A model generated the notes under the pieces. That model worked only from the letters and a program-made list of their open reading frames with translations. It did not search any database and had not been told where the DNA came from. 59,629 nt of DNA, taken from an uncultured bacterium. Lineage in GTDB: Bacteria; Acidobacteriota; Thermoanaerobaculia; Multivoradales; J023. The translations under genes and the position numbers were made by a program. Position 1 is the first letter of the stretch. Every line of letters begins with the position of its first letter. Shown piece by piece: positions 52,494 through 59,629 of the stretch. The stretch covers positions 1 to 59,629 of the forward strand of contig CALFAM010000074.1 of NCBI GenBank assembly GCA_937948815.1, given 5' to 3'.

Positions 52494-53957
52494 ATGCCGA
52501 AATCCTCTTCCTCGTCCGCGGATCCGCGCGGCAGCGCCGCTTCCGGGCTCGACATTCACTGCATTGCGATCGGCGGGACGGGCATGGCGCCTCTGGCCTG
52601 CTTGCTCAAAGAGCTCGGCCACCGTGTGCGGGGCTCGGATGGCCCGCTCTACCCTCCGATGTCCACCCTTCTGGCGTCCGCCGGCATTGTTCCGCGCGTC
52701 GGCTTCGACCCTGGACACCTGGAGCCACCTCCAGACCTCGTGATCGTCGGCAATGCCGTACCGCGCAGCAACGAGCAGGCTCGCCACGTCGACGCGGTTG
52801 GCCTGCCGCGGCAGTCGATGCCCGAAGCCATCGCGCGATTTCTGCTCGCTGGCCGCACGCCGCTGGTGATCGCCGGCACCCATGGCAAGACGACCACCAC
52901 CGCGATTGCCAGCTGGGTCTACGACCGCTGCGGTGAAGAGCCCGGCTTCTTGATCGGAGGTGTGCCGATCGGAATGGACCAGAGCTTTCGCCTCGGGACG
53001 GGCTCGCGGTTCGTGATCGAAGGCGACGAATACAATGCCGCGTACTTCGACCGTGGCGCCAAGTTCCTGCACTACCAACCGGACACGCTGATCCTGACCA
53101 GCGCCGAGCACGATCACGTCGACCTCTATCCGAGTCATGAGGCGATGCTGGAAGCATTCCGGCGTCTGGTGGCGTTGGTGCCGCCGACGGGCGCTGTCGT
53201 CGCGTGTGGTGATGGCCCCGAGGTCCGCGCCGTTCTTGACCACGCCGGCGCCACCGTCATCACCTATGGACTCGGCCCCGAGAACGATGTTCGGCCCCTG
53301 GGCCCGATCGCCACCGGCCCCGAAGGCAGCCGGTTCACGCTCGACGACGGTCGCGGCGGGACCATCGAGATCAGGCTGCCGATCTCCGGTCATCACAACA
53401 TTGCCAACGCGCTGGGAGTTTGGGCAGCCGCGCGCCACGATGGGCTCGACCCCGCCAGGGTCGCTGCCGCACTGGCCGAGTTCCGCGGCGTCAAGCGGCG
53501 CCTGGAGACGCTCGGAACCGCCCGCGGCGTGACCGTGGTGGACGACTTCGCGCACCACCCCACGGCCGTGGCGGCGTCCCTCGGCGGGCTCCGCGAGCGT
53601 TTCCCAGGCAGGCGCTTGGTCGCGCTCTTCGAGCCCCGCAGCCTGACCGCCGGCCGGGCGTTTCTTCTCGAGCAGTACGTGCAGGCGTTCGCTCAGGCCG
53701 ACACCGTGATCCTGGCGCCGATCTTTCATCATGACCGCCTGGGCGATCAGCGCCTCGACCGCGCCGCGCTGGTCACGCGCCTACGCGCTGCAGGAATCGA
53801 TGCAGTCGCCTGTCCAGCAGACCAGGAGATGCTCGCCATGGCGCTCGAGACCGTCCAGGATGGGGACGTTGCCGTCACCATGTCTTCGGGAGCCTTCGGC
53901 GGTCTGCCCCAGCGCCTGTTCGACCAGCTGACCTCGCGGTCCGACGCCGCGTCGTAG
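52494..53957 (+). CDS. mpl: UDP-MurNAc:tripeptide ligase (Mpl)
   Basis: This 487-residue Mur-ligase family enzyme has the Mur N-terminal Rossmann domain (IHCIAIGGTGMAPLA, about 20-115), the central ATP-binding domain with GTHGKTTTT near residue 130 and a Mpl-type EGDEYNAAYFD block near 177. The C-terminal ligase domain (VVDDFAHHPTAVAASL near 345) completes it. Mpl links recycled tripeptide L-Ala-gamma-D-Glu-mDAP to UDP-MurNAc in peptidoglycan recycling. MurC is the nearest relative, but the EGDEY and DDFAHHP features fit Mpl. The ATG 52494 start is preceded by a weak ribosome binding site. It is the last gene of a cell-wall-rich block. Confidence 0.92.
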   Translation: MPKSSSSSADPRGSAASGLDIHCIAIGGTGMAPLACLLKELGHRVRGSDGPLYPPMSTLLASAGIVPRVGFDPGHLEPPPDLVIVGNAVPRSNEQARHVDAVGLPRQSMPEAIARFLLAGRTPLVIAGTHGKTTTTAIASWVYDRCGEEPGFLIGGVPIGMDQSFRLGTGSRFVIEGDEYNAAYFDRGAKFLHYQPDTLILTSAEHDHVDLYPSHEAMLEAFRRLVALVPPTGAVVACGDGPEVRAVLDHAGATVITYGLGPENDVRPLGPIATGPEGSRFTLDDGRGGTIEIRLPISGHHNIANALGVWAAARHDGLDPARVAAALAEFRGVKRRLETLGTARGVTVVDDFAHHPTAVAASLGGLRERFPGRRLVALFEPRSLTAGRAFLLEQYVQAFAQADTVILAPIFHHDRLGDQRLDRAALVTRLRAAGIDAVACPADQEMLAMALETVQDGDVAVTMSSGAFGGLPQRLFDQLTSRSDAAS

Positions 53958-54185
53958 CCGGCCCACCCGGATCGCTCGGTCGCGGGCGATCGGCGGGCGG
54001 CACATGGTCCGTCGCACACTGCGCGAGCCAGTCTGGCGGATCCGAAAGCGGAGCGCTTTCGCGACGACTCAAGGCGGAGACCCGCAGGCAACTCGAGAAT
54101 GTCGGGGACAGGGAAGCCCACTCGGCAACGAAGATTCGGCGGAAAAGGCTCGCTCGTAGCGCGGCAAGCGTTTGTCGACGGGCTG

Positions 54186-55085
54186 CTAGAAGCCTGCTGC
54201 TGAAAGCCGGTCCTCGAGGACGCCATGGGGGCCCAGGCGCAGCGCCGCCGCGTCGCCCGGGCCCAACGCGGCGGCGGGCACCAGGCCGACGATCTCGCTG
54301 TCGAGTACGGAGACTCCCCAATTCGCTGCCTCGGCCTCGATCCTGCGAAACACCTGAATCGGCGACGTCTGGCGGTAGTCGAGCAGATTCATGCTCACCT
54401 GCGCCCGTTCCCGTTCGGCCAGCGGCAGACCGAGCGCGCGCACGGCCGGGAGGCCGCCTCCCTTCTCCCGCACACGGGCCGCGACCCGACGTGCGATCGC
54501 CACGTCGTCCGTGTCGAGCACGACATTGAACGCGATCAGCACGTCCCGCGCCCCGATCGCCGTGGCGCCTGCAGTGGGGTGAAGTTGGGCAGGGCCGAAG
54601 TCGGGGCGGACGCGCGGCGGCATCTCAGTGTCTCCCAAGCGGTCTGCCAAGCCAGACAGGCCGCCCCGCCGGATCGCGGCAAGCTCCCGGTGTTCAGGCC
54701 GGCGCGCCGCCGCGCCGTAGAGCAGGACGGGCAACGAGAATCGCGTCGCGACCTGCTCACCGAGGCGCTCGGCAACCGACACCGCATCATCCAAGGTCGC
54801 GCCCGCGAGCGGGATGAACGGGACGACATCCACGAGGCCAATGCGCGGATGCACGCCATGATGTCGATCTAGGCTAAGATCGCCGATGCTCGTGGCATAG
54901 AGTGACAAAAGCGCCTCGATCAACGGCTCGGATTTACCAGCAAGCGTCAGGACCGTGCGATGATGGTCACGATCGGACGACACGTCGAGGACCGCGACGT
55001 CCGCAGTGGACACGGCTTCGACGAGGCTACGGATCCGGCCCGGATCCTGACCCTCACTGACGTTCGGTACACACTCGAAGAGCAT
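54186..55085 (-). CDS. ftcD: Glutamate formimidoyltransferase (single domain)
   Basis: This 299-residue protein is a formiminotransferase with N- and C-subdomains: MLFECVPNVSEG at the start, the catalytic-region motif HHGVHPRIGLVDVVPF near residues 74-90, a PDFGP motif and an AFNVVLD strand. It moves the formimino group of formiminoglutamate to tetrahydrofolate in histidine breakdown. The cyclodeaminase domain of the mammalian fusion is absent, as in many bacteria. No hut genes are nearby, so its role may lie in another folate-linked step. It is convergent with mpl across a 228-base gap that I cannot assign. Confidence 0.9.
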   Translation of the reverse strand: MLFECVPNVSEGQDPGRIRSLVEAVSTADVAVLDVSSDRDHHRTVLTLAGKSEPLIEALLSLYATSIGDLSLDRHHGVHPRIGLVDVVPFIPLAGATLDDAVSVAERLGEQVATRFSLPVLLYGAAARRPEHRELAAIRRGGLSGLADRLGDTEMPPRVRPDFGPAQLHPTAGATAIGARDVLIAFNVVLDTDDVAIARRVAARVREKGGGLPAVRALGLPLAERERAQVSMNLLDYRQTSPIQVFRRIEAEAANWGVSVLDSEIVGLVPAAALGPGDAAALRLGPHGVLEDRLSAAGF

Positions 55086-55175
55086 CGTGGGAATCGGGTC
55101 GGTTCACCGCGAGCGAATCGACGGCGTGTTGGTGTGCGGAGCTTCTGGCAGTCGCTGGAGATGCATCTGCGCTAG

Positions 55176-55203
55176 TTTACTTCCGAGGCGACTTTGCTAG
55201 CAT
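55176..55203 (+). promoter_or_regulatory. Candidate promoter of the TPR gene
   Basis: TTTACT (55176-55181) and TAGCAT (55198-55203) are separated by 16 bp, with TTGC directly before the -10, which gives a TGC extended element. The predicted leader is about 35 bases. The match is moderate. Confidence 0.4.
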
Positions 55204-55245
55204 GGAGCGTCGCCTTTCCATGGTGCCTCGAAGCCTCGATCCCCT

Positions 55246-57675
55246 ATGAGCTATCCGGGTAATACATCGCTGTCTGCGGAGGTCCAGCAACGGATTCTTC
55301 GCTCCTTCCAACAGACCGTGGACCTCGTGTCGAAAGGCAACGAGAGTGAGGCTCAGCTCGGATGTGAATTCATCCTCGGCATGGACCCGCTCTTCCGGCC
55401 CGCGACGCTGCTCCGAGATCGGCTCAAGGCTACCGAGCGGCCGATCGCGGTCGAGGACCTCTTCGCGGTCGCCCCAGGAGCCGGCGTCCAGGGGGACGAC
55501 CAGCAGATCGTCACCGCAGACGATCTGTGGAGCGCCCCCGCCGCGCCCCAAGCCCCGGCGGCGAGCGTTCCGAGTGATGACTTTGCGATCGCTAATGCCC
55601 CGATGGGGGAGTCGTCGGACACGTTCTCCACGCTCCCCGAGCTCGACAGTCTGACGGACGATGGCGGTATCGTGCTCGCCGGCCCGTCATCTCCTGGCGG
55701 CGGCCCCGGCATGAGTGGACCTGACATGTCCGCCACCCGCCCGACCACGGTTCCCGCAGCGACACCGCCACCGCAAGCACCGGCGCCCGCGGCGGCGGCA
55801 GGCGGCCTCGGCGTCGTCCTCCAGGACTTGATCGCCCGCGGACAGCACGAGCAAGTTCTTCAGATCGCCGCCAACCAGCGAAGCGCGGTCGAGGCCGATC
55901 CGCAGCTCGCGGCCATGGTGACCGAAGCGCAGACCCGTCTCGAGACGAGTCAGTACGTAGGCTCGTTCATCGACGCGGCGCGGCGTGCCCAAGCCGAGGG
56001 CAAGCTCGACGAGGCCGAGAAGCTGATCGCCAAGGCCCGCATTCTCGACCCCGAGAACCCTGAGCTCGCCGCGCTGAGCCAGGCCCAGGCAGGACAGGCT
56101 CCGGCTGCACCAGCGCCGGCGCCCCCACTGGAGATGGCGCCGTCAGCACCCATGCCAGCCGCTCCGGAGGTCGATCCAACCGGCCCCGTGGACGATGCGC
56201 CGCTGCTCAGCTTGGAAGAGGACGACAACGCCCTCCCGGGCCTGCTACGCGACGACTCAGCGGACCTCGACCTCGGGGCACTCCCGGCCGAGCCGCTGAA
56301 TCTCGCCAACGACTCGTTTTCCGGTGGCGCTGATGTCGCCGCCGAGCCCGCGTTCAGCAACCCCGTGGAACTGGCGCCACCCGTAGACGCCCAACCGGAA
56401 GCCGGGAGCGACGGCGGCGGATCGGATCGGATCACTGGGCTCCTCGAAGAGGGCCAGCAAGCGCTCGATCAGGGTGAGTTGCAAGGCGCCATCGACATCT
56501 GGTCCCGGATCTTCCTGATCGATATCGACAACGCGGAAGCTTCGCGGCGGATCGAGGGCGCCCGCCAGCAGAAAGCCGAGGCCGAGCGGCAAGCTGACGA
56601 GGTTTTTCACGACGGCCTCGCCAAAATCGACACGGGTGATCTCGAAGGCGCGGCAGCGTCGTTCCGCCGCGTGCTCGAGCTGCAACCCGGCCACGCCATG
56701 GCCTCGGAGTATCTCGAGCAGATCGAGAGTGGTCAGACCCCGAGCCGCCCGAGCCCGCTCGCTTCCGAGGGGATGGACCTTCCAGAACCTGGCGACGCCC
56801 CCATGGTCGACGGCGAGGGAACACCCTCCCTGGAAGCCGCGGTCGAGCGAGACCGTATGGTGGCGGTCAAGCGCACCGATCGCCGCCTGATGCTGATCGG
56901 CGCGCTGGTCTTCCTGGTCGTCGTGGTCGGTGGCTTCTTGCTCTATCGCTCCCGCGACGCGCTCTTCCCCAACGCTTCTGGTGAGCAACAGGCTCCGGCC
57001 GCCGTCAGCGCAACGCTCCGGCGCGCGACAGCGCTATTCGAGCGGGGCAACACCGATACCGCCATCGAGCTCCTCGAAGGTGTCGGCGCTGACGATCCTG
57101 CGCACGCCCAGGCTCAGGCCCTGCTCACGCAGTACCGGGCCGCGGCCGAGCCGGTGGAGACGCCGGCGGACGATGCAGAAGCAAGCCTGTCGCCGGAAAT
57201 TCAGGCACGACGAGCCACGTTGGTCGGCGCTGCGCGCGACGCGCTGTCGGCCGGCCACAACATCCGGGCGCGCCGCTACCTGACGCGGGCCGGCACCATC
57301 AAGGATCTCGAAGGTGACGAGCTGTTTCTCTCCGAGTCGATCGAGGGCAACCTCGGCCCGATCGCAAGCGAGCTGGAGTCGTTCGAGGCGGCCGAATGGG
57401 AGCGCGTGTTGCCCGATCTCTGGCGCAAGCATGACGAGGATCCAGGCAATCCTGATCTCCGCTTGCTGATTGCCGACAGCTACTACAACCTCGCCCTCCG
57501 CTCGCTCCAACGCGGTACGCCCGCCGACGCAGCGGCGCTGCTGCAGTCTGCGCTCGAAGTCGAGCCGGAAAACGAGACCATTCAGCGGATGCTCGGATTC
57601 GCCGAGACGTACCGAACGCGGCCCCAGGATCTGCTCTACAGGATCTACGTCAAATACCTCCCGTCCCGGACGTGA
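55246..57675 (+). CDS. Large TPR-repeat membrane protein
   Basis: This 809-residue protein has an N-terminal helical segment (about 1-70), a long acidic Pro/Ala-rich linker, TPR-like repeats near 185-285, another acidic low-complexity stretch near 290-390, TPR-like repeats near 390-490, a membrane helix near 547-567 (LMLIGALVFLVVVVGGFLLY) and a periplasmic C-terminal domain with more TPR-like helices (about 590-800). The composition resembles large envelope scaffolds such as FimV-type proteins, but I see no LysM domain. It sits 13 bases ahead of an RDD-family gene. It could organise a membrane complex; the partner is unknown. Confidence 0.8.
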   Translation: MSYPGNTSLSAEVQQRILRSFQQTVDLVSKGNESEAQLGCEFILGMDPLFRPATLLRDRLKATERPIAVEDLFAVAPGAGVQGDDQQIVTADDLWSAPAAPQAPAASVPSDDFAIANAPMGESSDTFSTLPELDSLTDDGGIVLAGPSSPGGGPGMSGPDMSATRPTTVPAATPPPQAPAPAAAAGGLGVVLQDLIARGQHEQVLQIAANQRSAVEADPQLAAMVTEAQTRLETSQYVGSFIDAARRAQAEGKLDEAEKLIAKARILDPENPELAALSQAQAGQAPAAPAPAPPLEMAPSAPMPAAPEVDPTGPVDDAPLLSLEEDDNALPGLLRDDSADLDLGALPAEPLNLANDSFSGGADVAAEPAFSNPVELAPPVDAQPEAGSDGGGSDRITGLLEEGQQALDQGELQGAIDIWSRIFLIDIDNAEASRRIEGARQQKAEAERQADEVFHDGLAKIDTGDLEGAAASFRRVLELQPGHAMASEYLEQIESGQTPSRPSPLASEGMDLPEPGDAPMVDGEGTPSLEAAVERDRMVAVKRTDRRLMLIGALVFLVVVVGGFLLYRSRDALFPNASGEQQAPAAVSATLRRATALFERGNTDTAIELLEGVGADDPAHAQAQALLTQYRAAAEPVETPADDAEASLSPEIQARRATLVGAARDALSAGHNIRARRYLTRAGTIKDLEGDELFLSESIEGNLGPIASELESFEAAEWERVLPDLWRKHDEDPGNPDLRLLIADSYYNLALRSLQRGTPADAAALLQSALEVEPENETIQRMLGFAETYRTRPQDLLYRIYVKYLPSRT

Positions 57676-57688
57676 GGATGACGCGAAG

Positions 57689-58399
57689 ATGAGACGAGAC
57701 CCTCAGCCTTCATCTCCCGAGAGTGTGCCGCACTCGCTCTTCGACTTGCCGCTCCAGCAGCAAGGGTCGAGCGCTCCGGAGATCGAGCGCACGGATGAGG
57801 ATTCGCCCACGCCTCGCCCGCAGACGACGCCTGCGAAAGGCGCGGAGCCTGCCGCCGTGGACGCGTATCGGGCCCAGGCGGAAGACGCCGAGGAACGTGA
57901 AGAAGCCCACGAGTCACCCGCCGACGGCCGGAGCAAGCTCTTCGTGACCGAGCAGGAAGCCGCAGCGATGGCAGCAACCGAAGCGGAGGATCTGACGGCA
58001 GCCTCGATGGTCATGCGTCTGCAGGCCGGTGTTGCCGACCTCGCCGCCGTTTCACTGGCCGTCGTCGCAGGGGCCGGTGGCGCCATTCTCCTCGGTGTGA
58101 GACCGACGGCTGGCGACTGGCCCGCCTTCGCCCTCTTGGCCGCATGCTTCTCGTTTCTCTACTGCGTCGTCCCGCTGGCGTTCTGGGGTCAGACCCCCGG
58201 CATGTCTTGGGCGGGGTTGGAAGCCCGTGCAGAGGACGACGAGCCCCTCAGCTTCGGTCAAACGGCCATTCGCTGGTTCGCGGGCGTGCTGACGATCGCC
58301 TTGCTCGGCCTTCCCATGCTCTTCGTGCGCCTCGGCGGCCAGTCCGTCGCCGACTGGCTCAGTAGCTCGAAAACCCTCGTCTCCGCTCACCTTTCCTGA
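57689..58399 (+). CDS. RDD-family membrane protein
   Basis: This 236-residue protein starts at ATG 57689, just 13 bases after the TPR gene. An acidic, Pro-rich N-terminal 95 residues precedes an RDD domain with three membrane helices (about 112-135, 145-168 and 192-215). The first helix starts with RLQAGVADLAAV, where the conserved Arg and Asp of the RDD family can be seen, and the loop holds GQTPGMSWAGL, typical of RDD. RDD proteins are possibly transporters or scaffolds, with unsettled function. Cotranscription with the TPR protein is likely. It is convergent with a lipoprotein gene 89 bases away. Confidence 0.85.
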   Translation: MRRDPQPSSPESVPHSLFDLPLQQQGSSAPEIERTDEDSPTPRPQTTPAKGAEPAAVDAYRAQAEDAEEREEAHESPADGRSKLFVTEQEAAAMAATEAEDLTAASMVMRLQAGVADLAAVSLAVVAGAGGAILLGVRPTAGDWPAFALLAACFSFLYCVVPLAFWGQTPGMSWAGLEARAEDDEPLSFGQTAIRWFAGVLTIALLGLPMLFVRLGGQSVADWLSSSKTLVSAHLS

Positions 58400-58488
58400 G
58401 TCATTGGCGTCCCCGCACGGGACGGTGTCCAACGTCGGGCCCGCGAGGGCCTCGTCAGGCGGTGGTCGCGGCAGGTTCGCCGCTCGGC

Positions 58489-58941
58489 TCAGTACGCGAA
58501 CGTGTAGAGGCTTCCGAAGCGTTGCTTCTCGATCGACACGTGAACCGTGCGGCCAGCCTTCCTCACCGTGCTCTCACCGAGCCCTACGTTGCCTTCCCAG
58601 CCGCGGCTGCTGAGGGATGCGGCGAGCCCTGCGCGGACCTGCTCCGGTGACGAAGTCGAGGTGAGCGATACCCTCCGCTTGCCTCCAGCCGCGCCCACGC
58701 CCTCGACACTCGCAGGCAAGTAGAGCGGCAGGTCACCCGGAAAGTCTGACGGCAAGATGCCCGCGAGCTGGCCCTGCCGCGGTGCCGCTCGAGGGTCGCT
58801 CTCGGGCGCAAAGTCGGTGTCCTCAGCGATGTCCACGGTCTCGAGTGGCGCTTCGCCGGCCGGTTCGACCTCTTGCTGGGCACAGCCCGTGCCCAGCACA
58901 CCCACCATTGCGAGTCCCAAGGCCCCTACGCGTTTTCTCAT
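58489..58941 (-). CDS. Small lipoprotein of unknown function
   Basis: This 150-residue protein starts at ATG 58941 with AGGAGG eight bases upstream; the frame runs open to 59253 but without signal logic. A 20-residue signal with lipobox LGTGC is followed by an acidic linker (about 20-55) and a compact C-terminal domain of about 90 residues with the blocks ILPSDFPGDLPLYLP and STSSPEQVRAGLAASL. The pattern resembles small outer-membrane-anchored lipoproteins that I cannot name. It is divergent from a small membrane protein gene, with 80 bases between them. Confidence 0.75.
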   Translation of the reverse strand: MRKRVGALGLAMVGVLGTGCAQQEVEPAGEAPLETVDIAEDTDFAPESDPRAAPRQGQLAGILPSDFPGDLPLYLPASVEGVGAAGGKRRVSLTSTSSPEQVRAGLAASLSSRGWEGNVGLGESTVRKAGRTVHVSIEKQRFGSLYTFAY

Positions 58942-59006
58942 GTACCGTTCCTCCTGCAGTCTGGATGGCTCGTCCGAGGCCGGGGACCCGCCAACCATCT
59001 TCGCTT

Positions 59007-59015
59007 TGCTATCGT
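59007..59015 (+). promoter_or_regulatory. Possible extended -10 giving a leaderless GTG transcript
   Basis: TGCTATCGT is a TGn extended -10 candidate. The expected start (about 59022) coincides with the GTG of the small membrane protein, which would make its mRNA leaderless. The hexamer match is modest. Confidence 0.3.
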
Positions 59016-59021
59016 CAGGGC

Positions 59022-59222
59022 GTGATTCACCAACCTCGTCTTCGCCTCTATCTCGCTTGCGCCCTGGTCTCCGCGTGGATGTTCCTGCTCCTCGTCGGCT
59101 TGACGGTAGGGGGCGCCGTTCACGGTCTGTTACTGGCCGGCCTGGTGCTGTGGCCCTGGCGCCGCGCCAGAAATCTTCCAGCCTCGGGAACGACCGGCAG
59201 CATCCAACCGCCAACCGCATGA
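59022..59222 (+). CDS. Small membrane protein, DUF5670-like
   Basis: This 66-residue protein starts at GTG 59022. It has one or two hydrophobic helices, and GGAVHGLLLAGLVLWPW resembles the GGxxHxLL signature of the small DUF5670 (Lmo0937-type) membrane proteins. The C-terminus is polar. The gene lies between a divergent lipoprotein gene and a convergent membrane protein gene. No ribosome binding site is evident, so it may be leaderless or weakly translated. The function is unknown. Confidence 0.6.
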   Translation: MIHQPRLRLYLACALVSAWMFLLLVGLTVGGAVHGLLLAGLVLWPWRRARNLPASGTTGSIQPPTA

Positions 59223-59283
59223 CGACGGCGCTCCGCTCGCCATCACTCAGCAAGGGGCCCGATCGTTGCGGAGCTCGTTTCGC

Positions 59284-59589
59284 CTAGCGCTCGTCTCCTT
59301 CTCGATTTGGGGCAAGTGGTCCCTCATCCTCGGGCGCGGTCAGCCCATTGTCGGTATCCACCTCTTCGGCAGGCGGAAGTAGGTGCGCCTGCTGAGCCAT
59401 GTGCACGTGGAACACGGTGCGGCGAAGCGCGTAGGCCAGCGCGCCGATCGCAAATGCGGTAACGAGGGCCATCGGCCAGGTGTAACCACGCAAGAATCGA
59501 AGAATCGGAAGCGCGCAGAGCACAGCAGCCGCTGGCATGGCCAGGCGGCGCATCGAATTTCGGCCGAACAGATTCAGTAGCCAGCTCAC
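59284..59589 (-). CDS. Small two-helix membrane protein
   Basis: I do not recognise this 101-residue protein. It begins with GTG at 59589 (ATG 59553 is an alternative), has two hydrophobic helices (about 15-31 and 38-55) and a hydrophilic acidic tail of about 45 residues. It is convergent with the DUF5670-like gene. It could be a membrane-anchored tail protein. It is close to the window end, so the upstream context is missing. Confidence 0.55.
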   Translation of the reverse strand: MSWLLNLFGRNSMRRLAMPAAAVLCALPILRFLRGYTWPMALVTAFAIGALAYALRRTVFHVHMAQQAHLLPPAEEVDTDNGLTAPEDEGPLAPNREGDER

Positions 59590-59629
59590 CGGTGTCGCGT
59601 CACATCACTTGCCGTAGTGGCTCAATAGG

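Noticed and set aside
50917..53732. Frames of 477 and 484 codons opposite DUF1573 and mpl
   Set aside because: They are shadows of genes with full motif support.
1..59629. CRISPR array, transposase, phage genes, rRNA or riboswitch
   Set aside because: I looked for direct repeats with spacers, recombinase motifs and rRNA-like or conserved riboswitch cores and found none.

Overview
The window reads as one contiguous stretch of a high-GC, Gram-negative-type bacterial chromosome, most likely Acidobacteriota and possibly class Thermoanaerobaculia. The clues are an ADOP-type duplicated permease, a TIGR02999-type ECF sigma factor beside a Ser/Thr kinase-TPR protein, HAF- and CARDB-repeat secreted proteins, two IPTL-CTERM-like sorting tails, a TonB-dependent receptor and OmpA/BON proteins. 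I saw no insertion sequence, phage gene, integrase or CRISPR array. Nearly all the sequence is coding, and long antisense open frames are frequent, as expected at this GC content. The taxonomic call is inference.

Layout. 0.2-9.3 kb: ComM-like ATPase (-), ADOP permease (+), a poorly coding gap, a CadC-like wHTH-TPR regulator and a secreted CARDB protein. 9.7-14.4 kb: a giant secreted beta-helix/Calx-beta protein with an IPTL-type tail and a convincing terminator. 14.6-22.1 kb: SWIM-SNF2 helicase, TIKI/TraB-like lipoprotein, an unknown secreted protein, an SGNH hydrolase and a PLP decarboxylase. 22.4-28.0 kb: an XdhC-YHS fusion, a cPLA2-like phospholipase, an alpha/beta hydrolase divergent from a TetR regulator with a visible operator/promoter, and a molybdopterin-binding protein. 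28.2-34.7 kb: HAF-repeat IPTL protein, Ser/Thr kinase-TPR, ECF sigma factor, a small Cys-rich exported protein with a leader hairpin, and a Tat-lipoprotein amidase.

34.7-46.3 kb: a secreted unknown upstream of the amidase, a membrane propeller-GGDEF-EAL protein, a transglutaminase-like protein, a TonB receptor, an overlapping BON-OmpA/coiled-coil pair, and tRNA-Glu(CTC) with its own promoter. 46.3-54.0 kb: a cell-wall block (amiC-gerMN-murI-rph, then DUF1573 and mpl). 54.2-59.6 kb: glutamate formimidoyltransferase, a large TPR membrane protein with an RDD protein, and small envelope proteins.

Functionally, envelope building and remodelling (amidase, racemase, Mpl, OmpA, secreted adhesin-like proteins) and signalling (kinase, ECF, c-di-GMP, CadC-like, TetR) dominate. 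The most interesting items are the ECF/kinase/Cys-rich-peptide locus with its leader hairpin, the inverted repeat around the tRNA-Glu promoter, the XdhC-YHS fusion near a molybdopterin-binding protein without a molybdoenzyme, the mini-ORF overlapping the murI start, and recurrent TGCTA-type extended -10 elements.
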